From: Aurantiacibacter aquimixticola
Lineage (GTDB): Bacteria > Pseudomonadota > Alphaproteobacteria > Sphingomonadales > Sphingomonadaceae
Direction: 5' to 3'
DNA length: 64,000 nucleotides
Assembly: GCF_003605475.1 (NCBI RefSeq)
Contig: NZ_RAHX01000001.1
Location: 1,116,001 to 1,180,000, forward strand
Of the stretch, positions 50,740-58,203 are shown one piece after another. The position numbers and the translations under genes were made by a program. The notes beneath the pieces were generated by a model, which worked only from the letters and a program-made list of their open reading frames with translations, made no database searches and had not been told where the DNA came from. Every line of letters begins with the position of its first letter. Positions within the stretch are counted from its first letter, which is position 1.

Positions 50740-51528
50740 ATGGCGTCACACATGCTCGACGACGCAATCACCAGCCCCGCCGCCGCAAGCGGCGCGCGAA
50801 CGCAGCAGGCCGCCATTGGCCTGGCGCTGGCTGCGGCCATCTTCGGCAGCTGGGTCGCCATCCATGTCTATGCGATTTTCATCTTCGAACTGAGCTGGGC
50901 GACCTTGCCGATCGCGCTCGGCATCGCGCTGGTCCAGTGCTGGCTGTCGGTCGGCCTGTTCATCGTCAGCCATGACGCCATGCACGGCTCTCTCGCGCCC
51001 GGCGCGCCGCGGGTGAACGCGGTGATCGGGGCTGCGCTCCTGTTTCTCTATGCCGGTTTCGGCTGGCGCAAGATGCGCGATGCGCATTTCGATCATCACA
51101 AGCACACGGGCGCGGACGGCGATCCCGATTTCGATACCGCCAACCCGACCGATGGCCTGCGCTGGTATCGCACTTTCCTGACCCGTTATTTCGGCTGGCG
51201 CAGCGCGCTATACGTGTCGCTGGTGGTGACGGTCTACTGGCTGGTGGTCGGCGTGCCGATGGCGCAGATCGTGCTGGTCTACGGGCTGCCCGCCATCGCA
51301 TCGTCGGTGCAGCTCTTCTATTTCGGCACTTACCGCCCACACCACCATGACGAGCACGCCTTCGAGGATCGGCACAATGCCCGCTCCAACGATTATCCAG
51401 CGTGGTTGAGCCTCGCCACCTGCTTCCATTTCGGCTATCATCTCGAACATCACCGCCATCCCGGCGTGCCCTGGTGGGCGCTGCCGGCACGGCGCAGGCA
51501 AGACATGCAAAGCGCGACCCAATCATGA
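50740..51528 (+). CDS. crtW: Beta-carotene ketolase CrtW
   Basis: The 262-residue membrane di-iron oxygenase adds 4-keto groups to beta-ionone rings. The His clusters are present: VSHDAMHGSL, DAHFDHHKHTG, GTYRPHHHDEHAF and HFGYHLEHHRHPGVPWWALP, along with four or so membrane helices. The ATG at 50740 or the one at 50752 may be used; neither has a good Shine-Dalgarno. Its stop overlaps the crtZ start, so the two enzymes are made together. Confidence 0.93.
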   Translation: MASHMLDDAITSPAAASGARTQQAAIGLALAAAIFGSWVAIHVYAIFIFELSWATLPIALGIALVQCWLSVGLFIVSHDAMHGSLAPGAPRVNAVIGAALLFLYAGFGWRKMRDAHFDHHKHTGADGDPDFDTANPTDGLRWYRTFLTRYFGWRSALYVSLVVTVYWLVVGVPMAQIVLVYGLPAIASSVQLFYFGTYRPHHHDEHAFEDRHNARSNDYPAWLSLATCFHFGYHLEHHRHPGVPWWALPARRRQDMQSATQS

Positions 51529-52025
51529 GCATTCCCGCCATCCTTCTGATCCTTGCGGGCGCAGTCGTCTTCATGGAATTCTTCGCCTGGTGGGCGCACA
51601 AATACGTCATGCATGGCTGGGGCTGGAACTGGCACCGCGACCATCATGAACCGCATGACAATGTGCTGGAAAAAAACGACCTGTTCGCCGTCGTTTTCGG
51701 CTCCATCGTCATCGCCATGTTCACGATCGGCTATTTCGTATCGGACTTCCTATGGTGGCTGGCGGCAGGGATCACGCTTTACGGCCTGATCTACACCTTC
51801 ATCCACGATGGCCTCGTCCATCAGCGCTATTTCCGCTGGGTGCCGAAGCGCGGCTACGCCAAGCGGCTGGTGCAGGCGCATAAGCTGCATCATGCAACGG
51901 TGGGCAAGGAAGGCGGGGTGAGTTTCGGCTTCCTCTTTGCCCGCGAGCCGAGTGCGCTCAAGGCCGAGCTGCGCCGCCAGCGGGAAAGCGGAGAAGCCGT
52001 GGTGCGGGACAGCGCTGGCGCCTGA
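51525..52025 (+). CDS. crtZ: Beta-carotene 3-hydroxylase CrtZ
   Basis: The 166-residue membrane hydroxylase adds 3-hydroxyl groups to carotene rings. The His motifs are FAWWAHKYVMHGWGWNWHRD, HHEPHD, FIHDGLVHQRY and AHKLHHATVGKEGG. The first 4 bases overlap crtW. Together with CrtW the expected products are canthaxanthin, adonixanthin or astaxanthin, provided beta-carotene is made by genes outside the window. Confidence 0.95.
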   Translation: MSIPAILLILAGAVVFMEFFAWWAHKYVMHGWGWNWHRDHHEPHDNVLEKNDLFAVVFGSIVIAMFTIGYFVSDFLWWLAAGITLYGLIYTFIHDGLVHQRYFRWVPKRGYAKRLVQAHKLHHATVGKEGGVSFGFLFAREPSALKAELRRQRESGEAVVRDSAGA

Positions 52026-52032
52026 CCGGGTT

Positions 52033-52428
52033 TTGCGAAGCACGACCGACCTTTCCGGGGAATGGGACGGGGTCTTCACCTATCCCGGAGGTTCGGGGCC
52101 GGACACGCCCTTCCTCGCGACGCTCCGCCAGCGCGGTAACAGTATCACCGGCACAATCGTTGAGCCCGATATATACGGCTTCGGTTCCGCAGAGGCGACG
52201 CTGGTCGGCATTGTCGGCGGTTCAGGCGTGGATTTCACCAAGACCTATCGCCGCGCCCGGATGGGCTACGAAAACCCCGTCGATTACGTCGGACAATTGC
52301 AGGATGACGGACAGCGCGTCGTCGGCATGTGGAGCCTGCTCGACTGGAACGGCAGTTTCGAGATGACCCGCCGCAGCGGCACGACCGCTACCGAAACGCG
52401 CCAGGCGAAGGTCGAGGAACCGGCCTGA
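52033..52428 (+). CDS. Small beta-rich protein of unknown function, TTG start
   Basis: The open frame after crtZ encodes about 131 residues beginning RSTTDLSGEWDGVFTYPGGS. It consists of short beta-like stretches (ATLRQRGNSITGTIV, VDYVGQLQDDGQRVVGMWSL, NGSFEMTRRSG) in an up-and-down pattern suggestive of a small barrel. The only plausible initiator is TTG at 52033, 8 bases after the crtZ stop. No signal peptide and no family recognised. It is likely cotranscribed with crtWZ. Confidence 0.55.
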   Translation: MRSTTDLSGEWDGVFTYPGGSGPDTPFLATLRQRGNSITGTIVEPDIYGFGSAEATLVGIVGGSGVDFTKTYRRARMGYENPVDYVGQLQDDGQRVVGMWSLLDWNGSFEMTRRSGTTATETRQAKVEEPA

Positions 52429-52436
52429 CACGAAAA

Positions 52437-52462
52437 AGGGCCCGCACCGAAGTGCAGGCCCT
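52437..52462 (-). terminator. Terminator of the Pmp3-like gene
   Basis: On the minus strand AGGGCC, a mismatch, GCAC, the tetraloop TTCG, GTGC and GGCCCT form a compact stem followed by TTTTTCGTG. It ends the YqaE/Pmp3-like transcript and may act on the plus strand for the crt side too. Confidence 0.85.
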
Positions 52463-52486
52463 CCCCCGCTTTCGCCGATCCGCGGA

Positions 52487-52663
52487 TCAGCGGGCGTAAT
52501 TCACATACAGACCGTGGATCAGGCCGGGAATGTAGAACAGCAACGTCAGCACAAGGTTGATGAGCGTGGTCGCGCCGAGCCCATGCTTCATCGCCACGCC
52601 CAGCGGCGGGATCAGAACGGTAAGAATAAGAACGAGAATGCCCATGATGCGAATGTCCTTCAT
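52487..52663 (-). CDS. YqaE/Pmp3-family stress membrane peptide
   Basis: The 58-residue protein has two membrane helices with the family sequence ILTVLIPPLGVAMKHG and LTLLFYIPGLIHGLYV. Members in plants and yeast (Pmp3, RCI2) are small hydrophobic proteins tied to salt and cold stress and membrane potential; bacterial ones are stress-linked but poorly characterised. The ATG at 52663 is preceded by an EcfG-type promoter. It stands alone with its own terminator. Confidence 0.9.
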   Translation of the reverse strand: MKDIRIMGILVLILTVLIPPLGVAMKHGLGATTLINLVLTLLFYIPGLIHGLYVNYAR

Positions 52664-52690
52664 GCCAGCCCACCCGCCATGTGAATAACA

Positions 52691-52715
52691 AACGGACGCA
52701 CGCTGTCGCGGTTCC
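52691..52715 (-). promoter_or_regulatory. EcfG (general stress sigma factor) promoter for the Pmp3-like gene
   Basis: On the minus strand GGAAC, 16 bases, CGTTTG is an exact match to the EcfG consensus of alphaproteobacteria (GGAAC-N16/17-CGTT). The predicted start is about 20 bases ahead of the ATG at 52663. The remainder of the 52664-53021 divergent gap shows no convincing gene. Confidence 0.65.
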
Positions 52716-53021
52716 GCGAGGACGGTTGCGATGGAATCTGAAGGGGAAACGGTGAAAGCTTCGGGGAGGCGGGACCGGGAGACCTGGTTGGGGACCAATG
52801 GAACGGCCCCGCCTCTTTAGAAGACTTTGGGTACGCCGCATTCTTTGCAGGGGCCGTGCCAGTTCCGGCCGAACCAGCTTTTCGGCCCGACACGATGGTT
52901 TCCGAAATCCTAACGCGCGGCCCCTGTGTAAGAAAGTCCGACAGATCGCCTGTCCTCAGCTTGGACCCGCAACGTCGCTTTGATCGTTCCCCAAGCAAAC
53001 ACCACTTGAAGGACATTGCTC

Positions 53022-54401
53022 ATGGGCACGATCACCACCGTCAATCCCGCCACCGGCGAAGACATCGAAACGTATGAGGAGATGGACAAGGACGCCGCCA
53101 TCGCCAAGCTGGAGGCGTGCCACGCCGCCTTTCTCGACTGGCGGCTGACCTCCCTTGAAGAACGCGCCGATATCATTCGCGGCATTGGCCAGGCGCTGCG
53201 CGACAACAAGGAAGAGCTGGCCCAGCTGATGACGCGCGAAGTCGGCAAGCTGATCGGCGACAGCCGCGACGAGGTCGATCTGTGCGCCGGCATTTGCGAC
53301 TACACCGCCGATACCGGGCCGAAGGAACTGGCCGACGAACAGCGCGATCCAGGCAATGCCGGGCGCGGCATCATCACCTACTCCCCCATCGGCGTGGTTT
53401 ACGGCATCCAGCCGTGGAATTTCCCCGCCTACCAGGTCGTGCGCTATTCGATCGCCAATTTGATGGCGGGCAACGGCGTGCTGCTGAAACATGCCAGCAA
53501 TTGCACCGGCAGCGGGCTGAAACTTGCCGAGCTCTATAAGGAAGGCGGACTGCCCAAGGATCTGTTCAGCGTGCTGGTGGTGGATCACGACACCTCGGAT
53601 GCCATTATCGAGCACGACAAGGTGCGCGGCGTCACCCTCACCGGGTCGGACAAGGCGGGCAAGCATGTCGCCGAAAAGGCAGGCAAGCTGCTGAAGCCCA
53701 CCGTGCTGGAGCTAGGTTCGAACGACGCTTACCTTGTGCTGGAAGATGCCGATCTCGACATGGCGGCAAAGGTGTGCGCCGAAGCGCGGCTCTACAATAA
53801 CGGCCAGACCTGCATCAACGGCAAGCGCTTCATCGTGACCGAGAAGGTCTATGACGATTTTCTGTCCAGATTCGTCGAGCGCTTCGAGGCGATCAAGGTC
53901 GGCGACCCGACCGCGGACGATAGCGACATGGGCCCGATGGCGCGCGCCGACCTGCGCGAGACGTTGCAGGAACAGGTGGACGAATCGGTGAAGAAGGGCG
54001 CGAAGATCGCCTGCGGCGGATCGATCCCGGATGGCGACGGCGCATACTACCCCGCCACCGTGCTCACCGATGTCGAAAGCGGGCAGCCCGCCTATGACGA
54101 CGAGCTGTTCGGCCCCGTCGCCTCCGTCATCCGCGCCAAGGACGACGAGGACGCGATGCGCCTCGCCAATGACAGCCGATACGGCCTGGGTGGCGGTATC
54201 CTCTCGAGCGACACCGATCGCGCGGTGGAACTGGCGAAGAAGCATTTCGACACGGGCATGGTGTTCGTGAATGTCTACGGCGTGGCCGATCCCTCCATGC
54301 CCTTCGGCGGCGTGAAGGACAGCGGTTACGGCCGCGAACACGGCGGATTCGGCGTGAAGGAATTCGTCAACGCGAAGAGCATCTTTGTGGGGAGCGCCTA
54401 G
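53022..54401 (+). CDS. NAD-dependent succinate-semialdehyde dehydrogenase family protein
   Basis: The 459-residue aldehyde dehydrogenase has TTVNPATGEDIETYEEMDKD at the start, GIQPWNFPAYQVVR for cofactor binding, LTGSDKAGKHVAEKAGK, the general base in LELGSN and the nucleophile Cys in YNNGQTCINGKRF, ending with PFGGVKDSGYGREHGGFGV. Family members oxidise succinate semialdehyde to succinate, feeding the TCA cycle; related aldehydes are possible. AAGGA lies 8 bases before the ATG at 53022. Confidence 0.9.
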   Translation: MGTITTVNPATGEDIETYEEMDKDAAIAKLEACHAAFLDWRLTSLEERADIIRGIGQALRDNKEELAQLMTREVGKLIGDSRDEVDLCAGICDYTADTGPKELADEQRDPGNAGRGIITYSPIGVVYGIQPWNFPAYQVVRYSIANLMAGNGVLLKHASNCTGSGLKLAELYKEGGLPKDLFSVLVVDHDTSDAIIEHDKVRGVTLTGSDKAGKHVAEKAGKLLKPTVLELGSNDAYLVLEDADLDMAAKVCAEARLYNNGQTCINGKRFIVTEKVYDDFLSRFVERFEAIKVGDPTADDSDMGPMARADLRETLQEQVDESVKKGAKIACGGSIPDGDGAYYPATVLTDVESGQPAYDDELFGPVASVIRAKDDEDAMRLANDSRYGLGGGILSSDTDRAVELAKKHFDTGMVFVNVYGVADPSMPFGGVKDSGYGREHGGFGVKEFVNAKSIFVGSA

Positions 54402-54701
54402 TTTTCTTTGGCTTCGCGCATCGGCGTCCCCTTGTTTGAGTCCGCGCATCCGCGCGGACATCCTCGCTGCTATTCCCTCCGCCGGGACTTCGTTCCGGCT
54501 GCGGGGCATCTGCGGGCGCGCAATTCGCGCGCTGTCGTCGCAGAAGCGACGATACTTGCGCTACATCGATGAGCCAGCTGCGGAGCTCCGAAGGAAGTGA
54601 GGCAAGGCCGACCGGCCGCCCGCAGGCGCCGCGCAGCGAAGCGGAGCGAATAGCGCCGAGGACGCTCGCGCGGAGGCGCGAGCGAAAAACAGAATGACAA
54701 A
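54402..54701. other. Hairpin-dense intergenic region before tRNA-Arg
   Basis: About 300 bases without a supportable gene. At least five stems are visible: 54440-54459 (GTCCGCGC), 54481-54499 (GCCGG..CCGGC), 54516-54532 (GCGCGC), 54535-54552 (TCGTCGC/GCGACGA) and 54663-54684 (CGCTCGCG/CGCGAGCG). A 351-base open frame exists on the minus strand but reads as low-complexity Arg/Ser. It may be a dispersed repeat or a structured RNA. Confidence 0.5.
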
Positions 54702-54742
54702 CCAAAGGGAAGGACATGCCGGTGGCATATCCTTCCCTTTGG
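54702..54742 (-). terminator. Very strong terminator fused to the tRNA-Arg 3' end
   Basis: On the minus strand a 19-base-pair stem with a 3-base loop is formed by CCAAAGGGAAGGATATGCC and GGCATGTCCTTCCCTTTGG (one T-G pair), followed by TTTGTCATTCTGTTTTT. The first three bases of the stem are the CCA end of the tRNA itself. Confidence 0.85.
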
Positions 54743-54816
54743 CGCGCCCAGGAGGATTCGAACCTCCGGCCTCAGGTTTAGAAGACCCGTGCTCTATCCA
54801 GCTGAGCTATGGGCGC
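54740..54816 (-). tRNA. tRNA-Arg (anticodon TCT)
   Basis: The minus strand folds as a full cloverleaf: acceptor GCGCCCA/TGGGCGC, D arm GCTC-AGCTGGATA-GAGC, anticodon arm CGGGT-CTTCTAA-ACCTG, T arm GGAGG-TTCGAAT-CCTCC, discriminator G and encoded CCA. The anticodon TCT reads AGA and, by wobble, AGG arginine codons, which are rare in this GC-rich genome. Confidence 0.97.
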
Positions 54817-54873
54817 GTGATGGCGGCAGATAGCGATCTTTGCGTTTCGCGCAAATGCCGATAGGCATCGGTA

Positions 54874-55608
54874 ATGGACGGCGAGACACGCAAGATCGCA
54901 GGCAGCGAAGCCGCAGGGGCGGGATTTCGCTATTTTCCCTACATCATGGCCGCCTTCGTCGCGATCCTGTTGCTGAGCAATGTGATCGGCGCGGCGAAGC
55001 CGAGCTATGTCCGCCTGCCTGACGGCAGCGAGTGGGCGTTCGGCGCGGGCGTGCTGTTCTTCCCCATCAGCTACATCATCGGCGACGTGCTGACCGAGGT
55101 CTACGGCTACGCCAATGCGCGCCGGGTGATCTGGACGGGCTTCGCCGCGCTCATCTTCATGGCGCTGATGGCCTGGGTGGTCGTCGCACTACCGCCTGCG
55201 GAGGGCTGGCCGGGACAGGAAGCCTATGAATTCGTGTTCGGAAACAGCTGGCGCATCGTGCTCGCCAGCATCGTCGCTTTCTGGGCGGGAGAATTCGCCA
55301 ATTCGATCGTCATGGCGAAGATGAAGGTGTGGACGGACGGAAGGATGCTGTGGAGCCGGACCATCGGTTCGACCGTGGTCGGCCAGGGGATCGACAGCCT
55401 GATCTTCTATCCACTCGCCTTCTATGGCCTAGCCGGATGGCCGATCGAGCAATTGTGGCAGGTCGTGCTGTCGCAATGGCTCATCAAGACGGGGTGGGAA
55501 GCGCTCCTCACCCCGGTTACGTATCAGGTGGTCGGTTTCCTCAAGCGGCGCGAGGGGGTCGAGGTGTTCGACACCGACACCGACTTCTCGCCCTTCGGCG
55601 GAAAGTGA
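54874..55608 (+). CDS. Queuosine precursor transporter (YhhQ/VUT family)
   Basis: The 244-residue membrane protein has six or seven helices and the family marks FPYIMAAFVAILLLSNVIGA, FPISYIIGDVLTEVYGYANA, FWAGEFANSIVMAKMKV and SRTIGSTVVGQGIDSLIFYP. YhhQ imports preQ0/preQ1, precursors for the queuosine modification of tRNA. It is next to a tRNA gene, though queuosine is not placed in tRNA-Arg, so the neighbourhood is probably chance. Confidence 0.92.
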   Translation: MDGETRKIAGSEAAGAGFRYFPYIMAAFVAILLLSNVIGAAKPSYVRLPDGSEWAFGAGVLFFPISYIIGDVLTEVYGYANARRVIWTGFAALIFMALMAWVVVALPPAEGWPGQEAYEFVFGNSWRIVLASIVAFWAGEFANSIVMAKMKVWTDGRMLWSRTIGSTVVGQGIDSLIFYPLAFYGLAGWPIEQLWQVVLSQWLIKTGWEALLTPVTYQVVGFLKRREGVEVFDTDTDFSPFGGK

Positions 55609-55621
55609 AGCTGGTCTGCGA

Positions 55622-55828
55622 TCATTTCGCGACCAGCCACACGATCAAATAAAGCAGGATGAAGCTGCCGAAGCCAGCAATCGCGCCGACGGCGAAGATC
55701 AGCCTGACAATGAGCGGGTCGATACCGAAATAGTTGGCGATCCCGCCGCACACTCCGGCCAGCTTGGCGTCATGCGTCGCCAGGCGAAATTCGGCCGGAG
55801 ATTTGTTGGGGCCTTTCAGGTCGTTCAT
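55622..55828 (-). CDS. PspC-domain membrane protein
   Basis: The 68-residue protein is a bare PspC domain: FRLATHDAKLAGVCGGIANY, FGIDPLIVRLIFAVGAI and a second hydrophobic part ending LLYLIVWLVAK. PspC partners in the phage-shock envelope-stress response and acts at the inner membrane. It is third in an operon of three, its ATG overlapping the stop of the second 42-residue peptide (ATGA). The operon starts at a sigma-54-type promoter, the class that PspF activates in E. coli. No pspA or pspB is present. Confidence 0.88.
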   Translation of the reverse strand: MNDLKGPNKSPAEFRLATHDAKLAGVCGGIANYFGIDPLIVRLIFAVGAIAGFGSFILLYLIVWLVAK

Positions 55829-55953
55829 GCCAGCACTCCGGCGATCGTCGTCGCGGTCGGATTGGAGAAGCTGCTGATGAGCAGCGTGGCGGTCATGGCC
55901 ACGGCGCCGAAAGCGGCAAAGAGGCGGCCGAAAAGCGGGGAATTGGTATTCAT
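55825..55953 (-). CDS. 42-residue membrane peptide, second of a tandem pair
   Basis: The peptide is MNTNSPLFGRLFAAFGAVAM followed by TATLLISSFSNPTATTIAGV and LA (42 residues in all). It has one hydrophobic segment (about residues 11-28) and the motif SSFxNPxATTxxGVLA at the end. It is identical to the first copy in 23 of 42 positions and has the same length. CAGGAGAC precedes the ATG. Its stop overlaps the pspC start, so they are coupled. No known family recognised. Confidence 0.75.
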   Translation of the reverse strand: MNTNSPLFGRLFAAFGAVAMTATLLISSFSNPTATTIAGVLA

Positions 55954-55984
55954 GTCAGTCTCCTGTCGGTTTGGCGCGTCGGGG

Positions 55985-56113
55985 TCAGGCGAGCACGCCG
56001 AGAACGGTGGTGGCATTGGGGTTCGCAAAGCTGCTCACGAAGAGCGTGGCGGTGATGGTCATGGCACCGATTGCGGCGAACATCTTGCTGGCGAAATCAC
56101 TGGTCTTGGTCAT
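55985..56113 (-). CDS. 42-residue membrane peptide, first of a tandem pair
   Basis: The peptide is MTKTSDFASKMFAAIGAMTI, TATLFVSSFANPNATTVLGV, LA. It has a short charged start, one hydrophobic segment (about residues 11-28) and the shared SSFxNPxATTxxGVLA end. GAGGAG sits 7 bases before the ATG at 56113. It lies about 46 bases after the expected start of a sigma-54 promoter and 31 bases before the second copy. Unknown function; conserved length and sequence between the copies support real genes. Confidence 0.75.
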   Translation of the reverse strand: MTKTSDFASKMFAAIGAMTITATLFVSSFANPNATTVLGVLA

Positions 56114-56169
56114 GTCTAATCTCCTCATTGGTGGGTTTTACGAATTGTTTTGTCCCACACCCCGACTGA

Positions 56170-56185
56170 TGCAGGGGGTGTGCCA
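56170..56185 (-). promoter_or_regulatory. Sigma-54 promoter for the small-peptide/pspC operon
   Basis: On the minus strand TGGCACACCCCCTGCA fits the sigma-54 -24/-12 consensus TGGCACG-N4-TTGCA, with GG and GC in the exact spacing and only two mismatches. The predicted start is near 56159. About 80-90 bases upstream of that, TTGGC/GGCAA at 56236-56251 forms a partial dyad where an activator might bind. The rest of the 56114-56339 gap shows no gene. Confidence 0.65.
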
Positions 56186-56339
56186 ATTGCGAAAAACGGG
56201 AGATTTCTGCCATTCTCGTTCAGGCGACAGACAGATTGGCGATGATGGCAAACCAAGGGTTGGGAAATTTTACTAACTGTTGGATCGGTGAAATTCCGGT
56301 GGCGCCGCAATTGCCGCTCGCTTAGGCATCGGCCCGGCC

Positions 56340-57425
56340 ATGGCGCTCGACCGGATCACCCTTTCCAGCTTTCGCAACCACGTCGAAACCCGGCTCGACG
56401 GGGCGCGTGCGCTCAATCTGCTGGTGGGCGAAAACGGCGCGGGGAAGACCAATGTGCTCGAAGCGCTGTCGCTCTTCGCTCCGGGCCGCGGACTGCGCCG
56501 CGCGGCGCTTGCCGATATGGCCGGGCAGAGCGGAGAAGGCGGCTTCGGCGTCAACGCAATGCTCCAGCCCGATGACGGGGGTGAGCCGGTCAAGCTTGGC
56601 ACCGGCATGCACGCGCAGCGTCCCGGTCGGCGCGTGGTGCAGGTGAATGGGGCGGAAGCGAGCGCGGTCGGCCTTGGCGAATGGCTGGCCATCGGCTGGC
56701 TTACCCCGGCGATGGACCGCCTGTTCGCCGAGAGCGCAGGCACGAGGCGACGCTACATGGACAGGCTGGCGGTGGCCATCGACCCCGCCCATGCCCGTCA
56801 TGCCAGCCGCTACGAAACGGCGCTGCGCGAGCGCAACAAGCTGTTGTCGGACGAGCAATCGCCCGATCCCGCCTGGCTCGATTCCATAGAGATGCAAATG
56901 GCCGCGGCGGGTGCGGCGCTGGCGCAGGGCCGCGCGCGGCTGGTCGGCGCGCTTTCGCAGGAACTCGCCGCGCTGCCGACGGAGCCTTTTGCGCGCCCCG
57001 CCCTTTCCTACCGGCCCGGCGGCGCGCTTGGCGAGGACGACTTCGCCGCCCAGCTGGCAGAGCAGCGCCCCCGCGACCGCGCGGCCCAGCGCACGCTCAC
57101 CGGCCCGCATCGCGATGAGCTGGACGTGAAGATGGACAGCAAGGACATGCCCGCCGCCGAATGTTCGACCGGCGAACAGAAAGCGATGCTGATCGCCATC
57201 ACCCTCGCCCATGCGGCCCTTGCCGCGCGCGGCCGGGCCAGCCTGTTGCTGCTGGACGAAGTCGCCGCGCATCTCGATCCGGTGCGGCGCGAGGCGCTGT
57301 TAGAACGACTGCGTGATAGCGGGACGCAGGTCTGGCTCACGGGCACCGAGGCGGCCCCGTTCGACGATATCCTGCAGGAAGCCGCCGTCTGGCATGTTGC
57401 CGATGGCGCGGCGGTGCGGATGTGA
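56340..57425 (+). CDS. recF: DNA repair/replication protein RecF
   Basis: The 361-residue SMC-like ATPase helps load RecA at gaps. It has SFRNHVETRLDGARALNLLV, the Walker A GENGAGKTNVLEAL, SLFAPGRGLR, the signature STGEQKAMLIAITLAHA and Walker B-type LLLLDEVAAHLD. It is divergent from the sigma-54 operon and is not next to dnaA-dnaN here. Confidence 0.96.
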   Translation: MALDRITLSSFRNHVETRLDGARALNLLVGENGAGKTNVLEALSLFAPGRGLRRAALADMAGQSGEGGFGVNAMLQPDDGGEPVKLGTGMHAQRPGRRVVQVNGAEASAVGLGEWLAIGWLTPAMDRLFAESAGTRRRYMDRLAVAIDPAHARHASRYETALRERNKLLSDEQSPDPAWLDSIEMQMAAAGAALAQGRARLVGALSQELAALPTEPFARPALSYRPGGALGEDDFAAQLAEQRPRDRAAQRTLTGPHRDELDVKMDSKDMPAAECSTGEQKAMLIAITLAHAALAARGRASLLLLDEVAAHLDPVRREALLERLRDSGTQVWLTGTEAAPFDDILQEAAVWHVADGAAVRM

Positions 57426-57459
57426 CTCACCCCTCCTCCGGAGAGGAGCGGTTTTCGAC

Positions 57460-58176
57460 CTACTCCTCCTCGGGCAAGGCCTCCGCCACCTGGTCCACCG
57501 TCGCTGCGACCATTTCGCGCACGCCTTCGGCTGTCGGGTGGACGCGGTCGTCCATCAGCAGGCTGGGATCGGTGACGAGCGGGGCCATGAAGAACGGCAC
57601 CAGCGCGGTGTCGTATTCCTTTGCCAGATCGCGATAGAGCCCGTCGAAGCCGCTCTGGAATTCCGGCCCGTAATTTGGCGGTGCACGCATGCCCATTAGC
57701 AGGACGGGGATATCACGGCTTTTCAGCGCGGCGATGATCTTGCCGAGATTGGATCGAGTCTCATCGGGCGATAGGCCGCGCAGCAGGTCGTTTCCGCCAA
57801 GCTCGACGATCGCGAGATCGGGCGTCTCCTCCAGATTGTCGAGCACATATTCGATACGCTGCAGCCCAGCCGCCGTCGTGTCGCCGGAAACGCCTGCATC
57901 CACCACGCGCGCATTCACGCCGCGCGCCCGCAGCACATCCTCCAGCACTTCGGGATAGCCTTCGTCCTCGCCCAGCTGATAGCCTGCCATCAGGCTGTCG
58001 CCGAAGCCGAGGATCACCCGCTCCGGCCCCATGATCGGCAATTCTTCCGATACCGGCGCATCGGCCTCTGCCGGGGCGGCGGGCGGCGGCGCTTCGGCAC
58101 CGCAGGCGGCCAGCGCCAGGGCTATCGACGAAGCGGCGATGCGCGCCGCCCACGGGCTTTGGTTTGGCTTGTTCAT
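57460..58176 (-). CDS. tesA: SGNH arylesterase/lysophospholipase TesA-like, lipoprotein
   Basis: The 238-residue esterase has a lipoprotein signal (SIALALAACG), an Ala/Pro linker and an SGNH hydrolase domain with block I ILGFGDSLMAGYQLG (Ser), VVDAGVSGDTTAAGL, VELGGNDLLRGL, and the DRVHPTAEG Asp-His pair. It lies divergent from ybbA-ybbP with 27 bases between starts, as in E. coli, which supports the TesA call. Confidence 0.92.
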   Translation of the reverse strand: MNKPNQSPWAARIAASSIALALAACGAEAPPPAAPAEADAPVSEELPIMGPERVILGFGDSLMAGYQLGEDEGYPEVLEDVLRARGVNARVVDAGVSGDTTAAGLQRIEYVLDNLEETPDLAIVELGGNDLLRGLSPDETRSNLGKIIAALKSRDIPVLLMGMRAPPNYGPEFQSGFDGLYRDLAKEYDTALVPFFMAPLVTDPSLLMDDRVHPTAEGVREMVAATVDQVAEALPEEE

Positions 58177-58203
58177 GCCCCCTAGCTATGCCATCGGGCG
58201 CGG

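Noticed and set aside
52660..53016. 118-codon minus-strand frame in the gap between the Pmp3-like gene and the dehydrogenase
   Set aside because: It overlaps the EcfG promoter and start of the Pmp3-like gene, and is Ser/Pro/Arg low-complexity without a family match.
54367..54717. Minus-strand 116-codon frame in the hairpin-dense region
   Set aside because: Arg/Ser-rich translation through several palindromes and overlapping the dehydrogenase end; more likely noncoding.
54402..54742. tmRNA, RNase P RNA or integrase attachment site next to the tRNA
   Set aside because: None of the conserved core sequences of these RNAs were found, and there is neither an integrase nor a repeated tRNA 3' end nearby.
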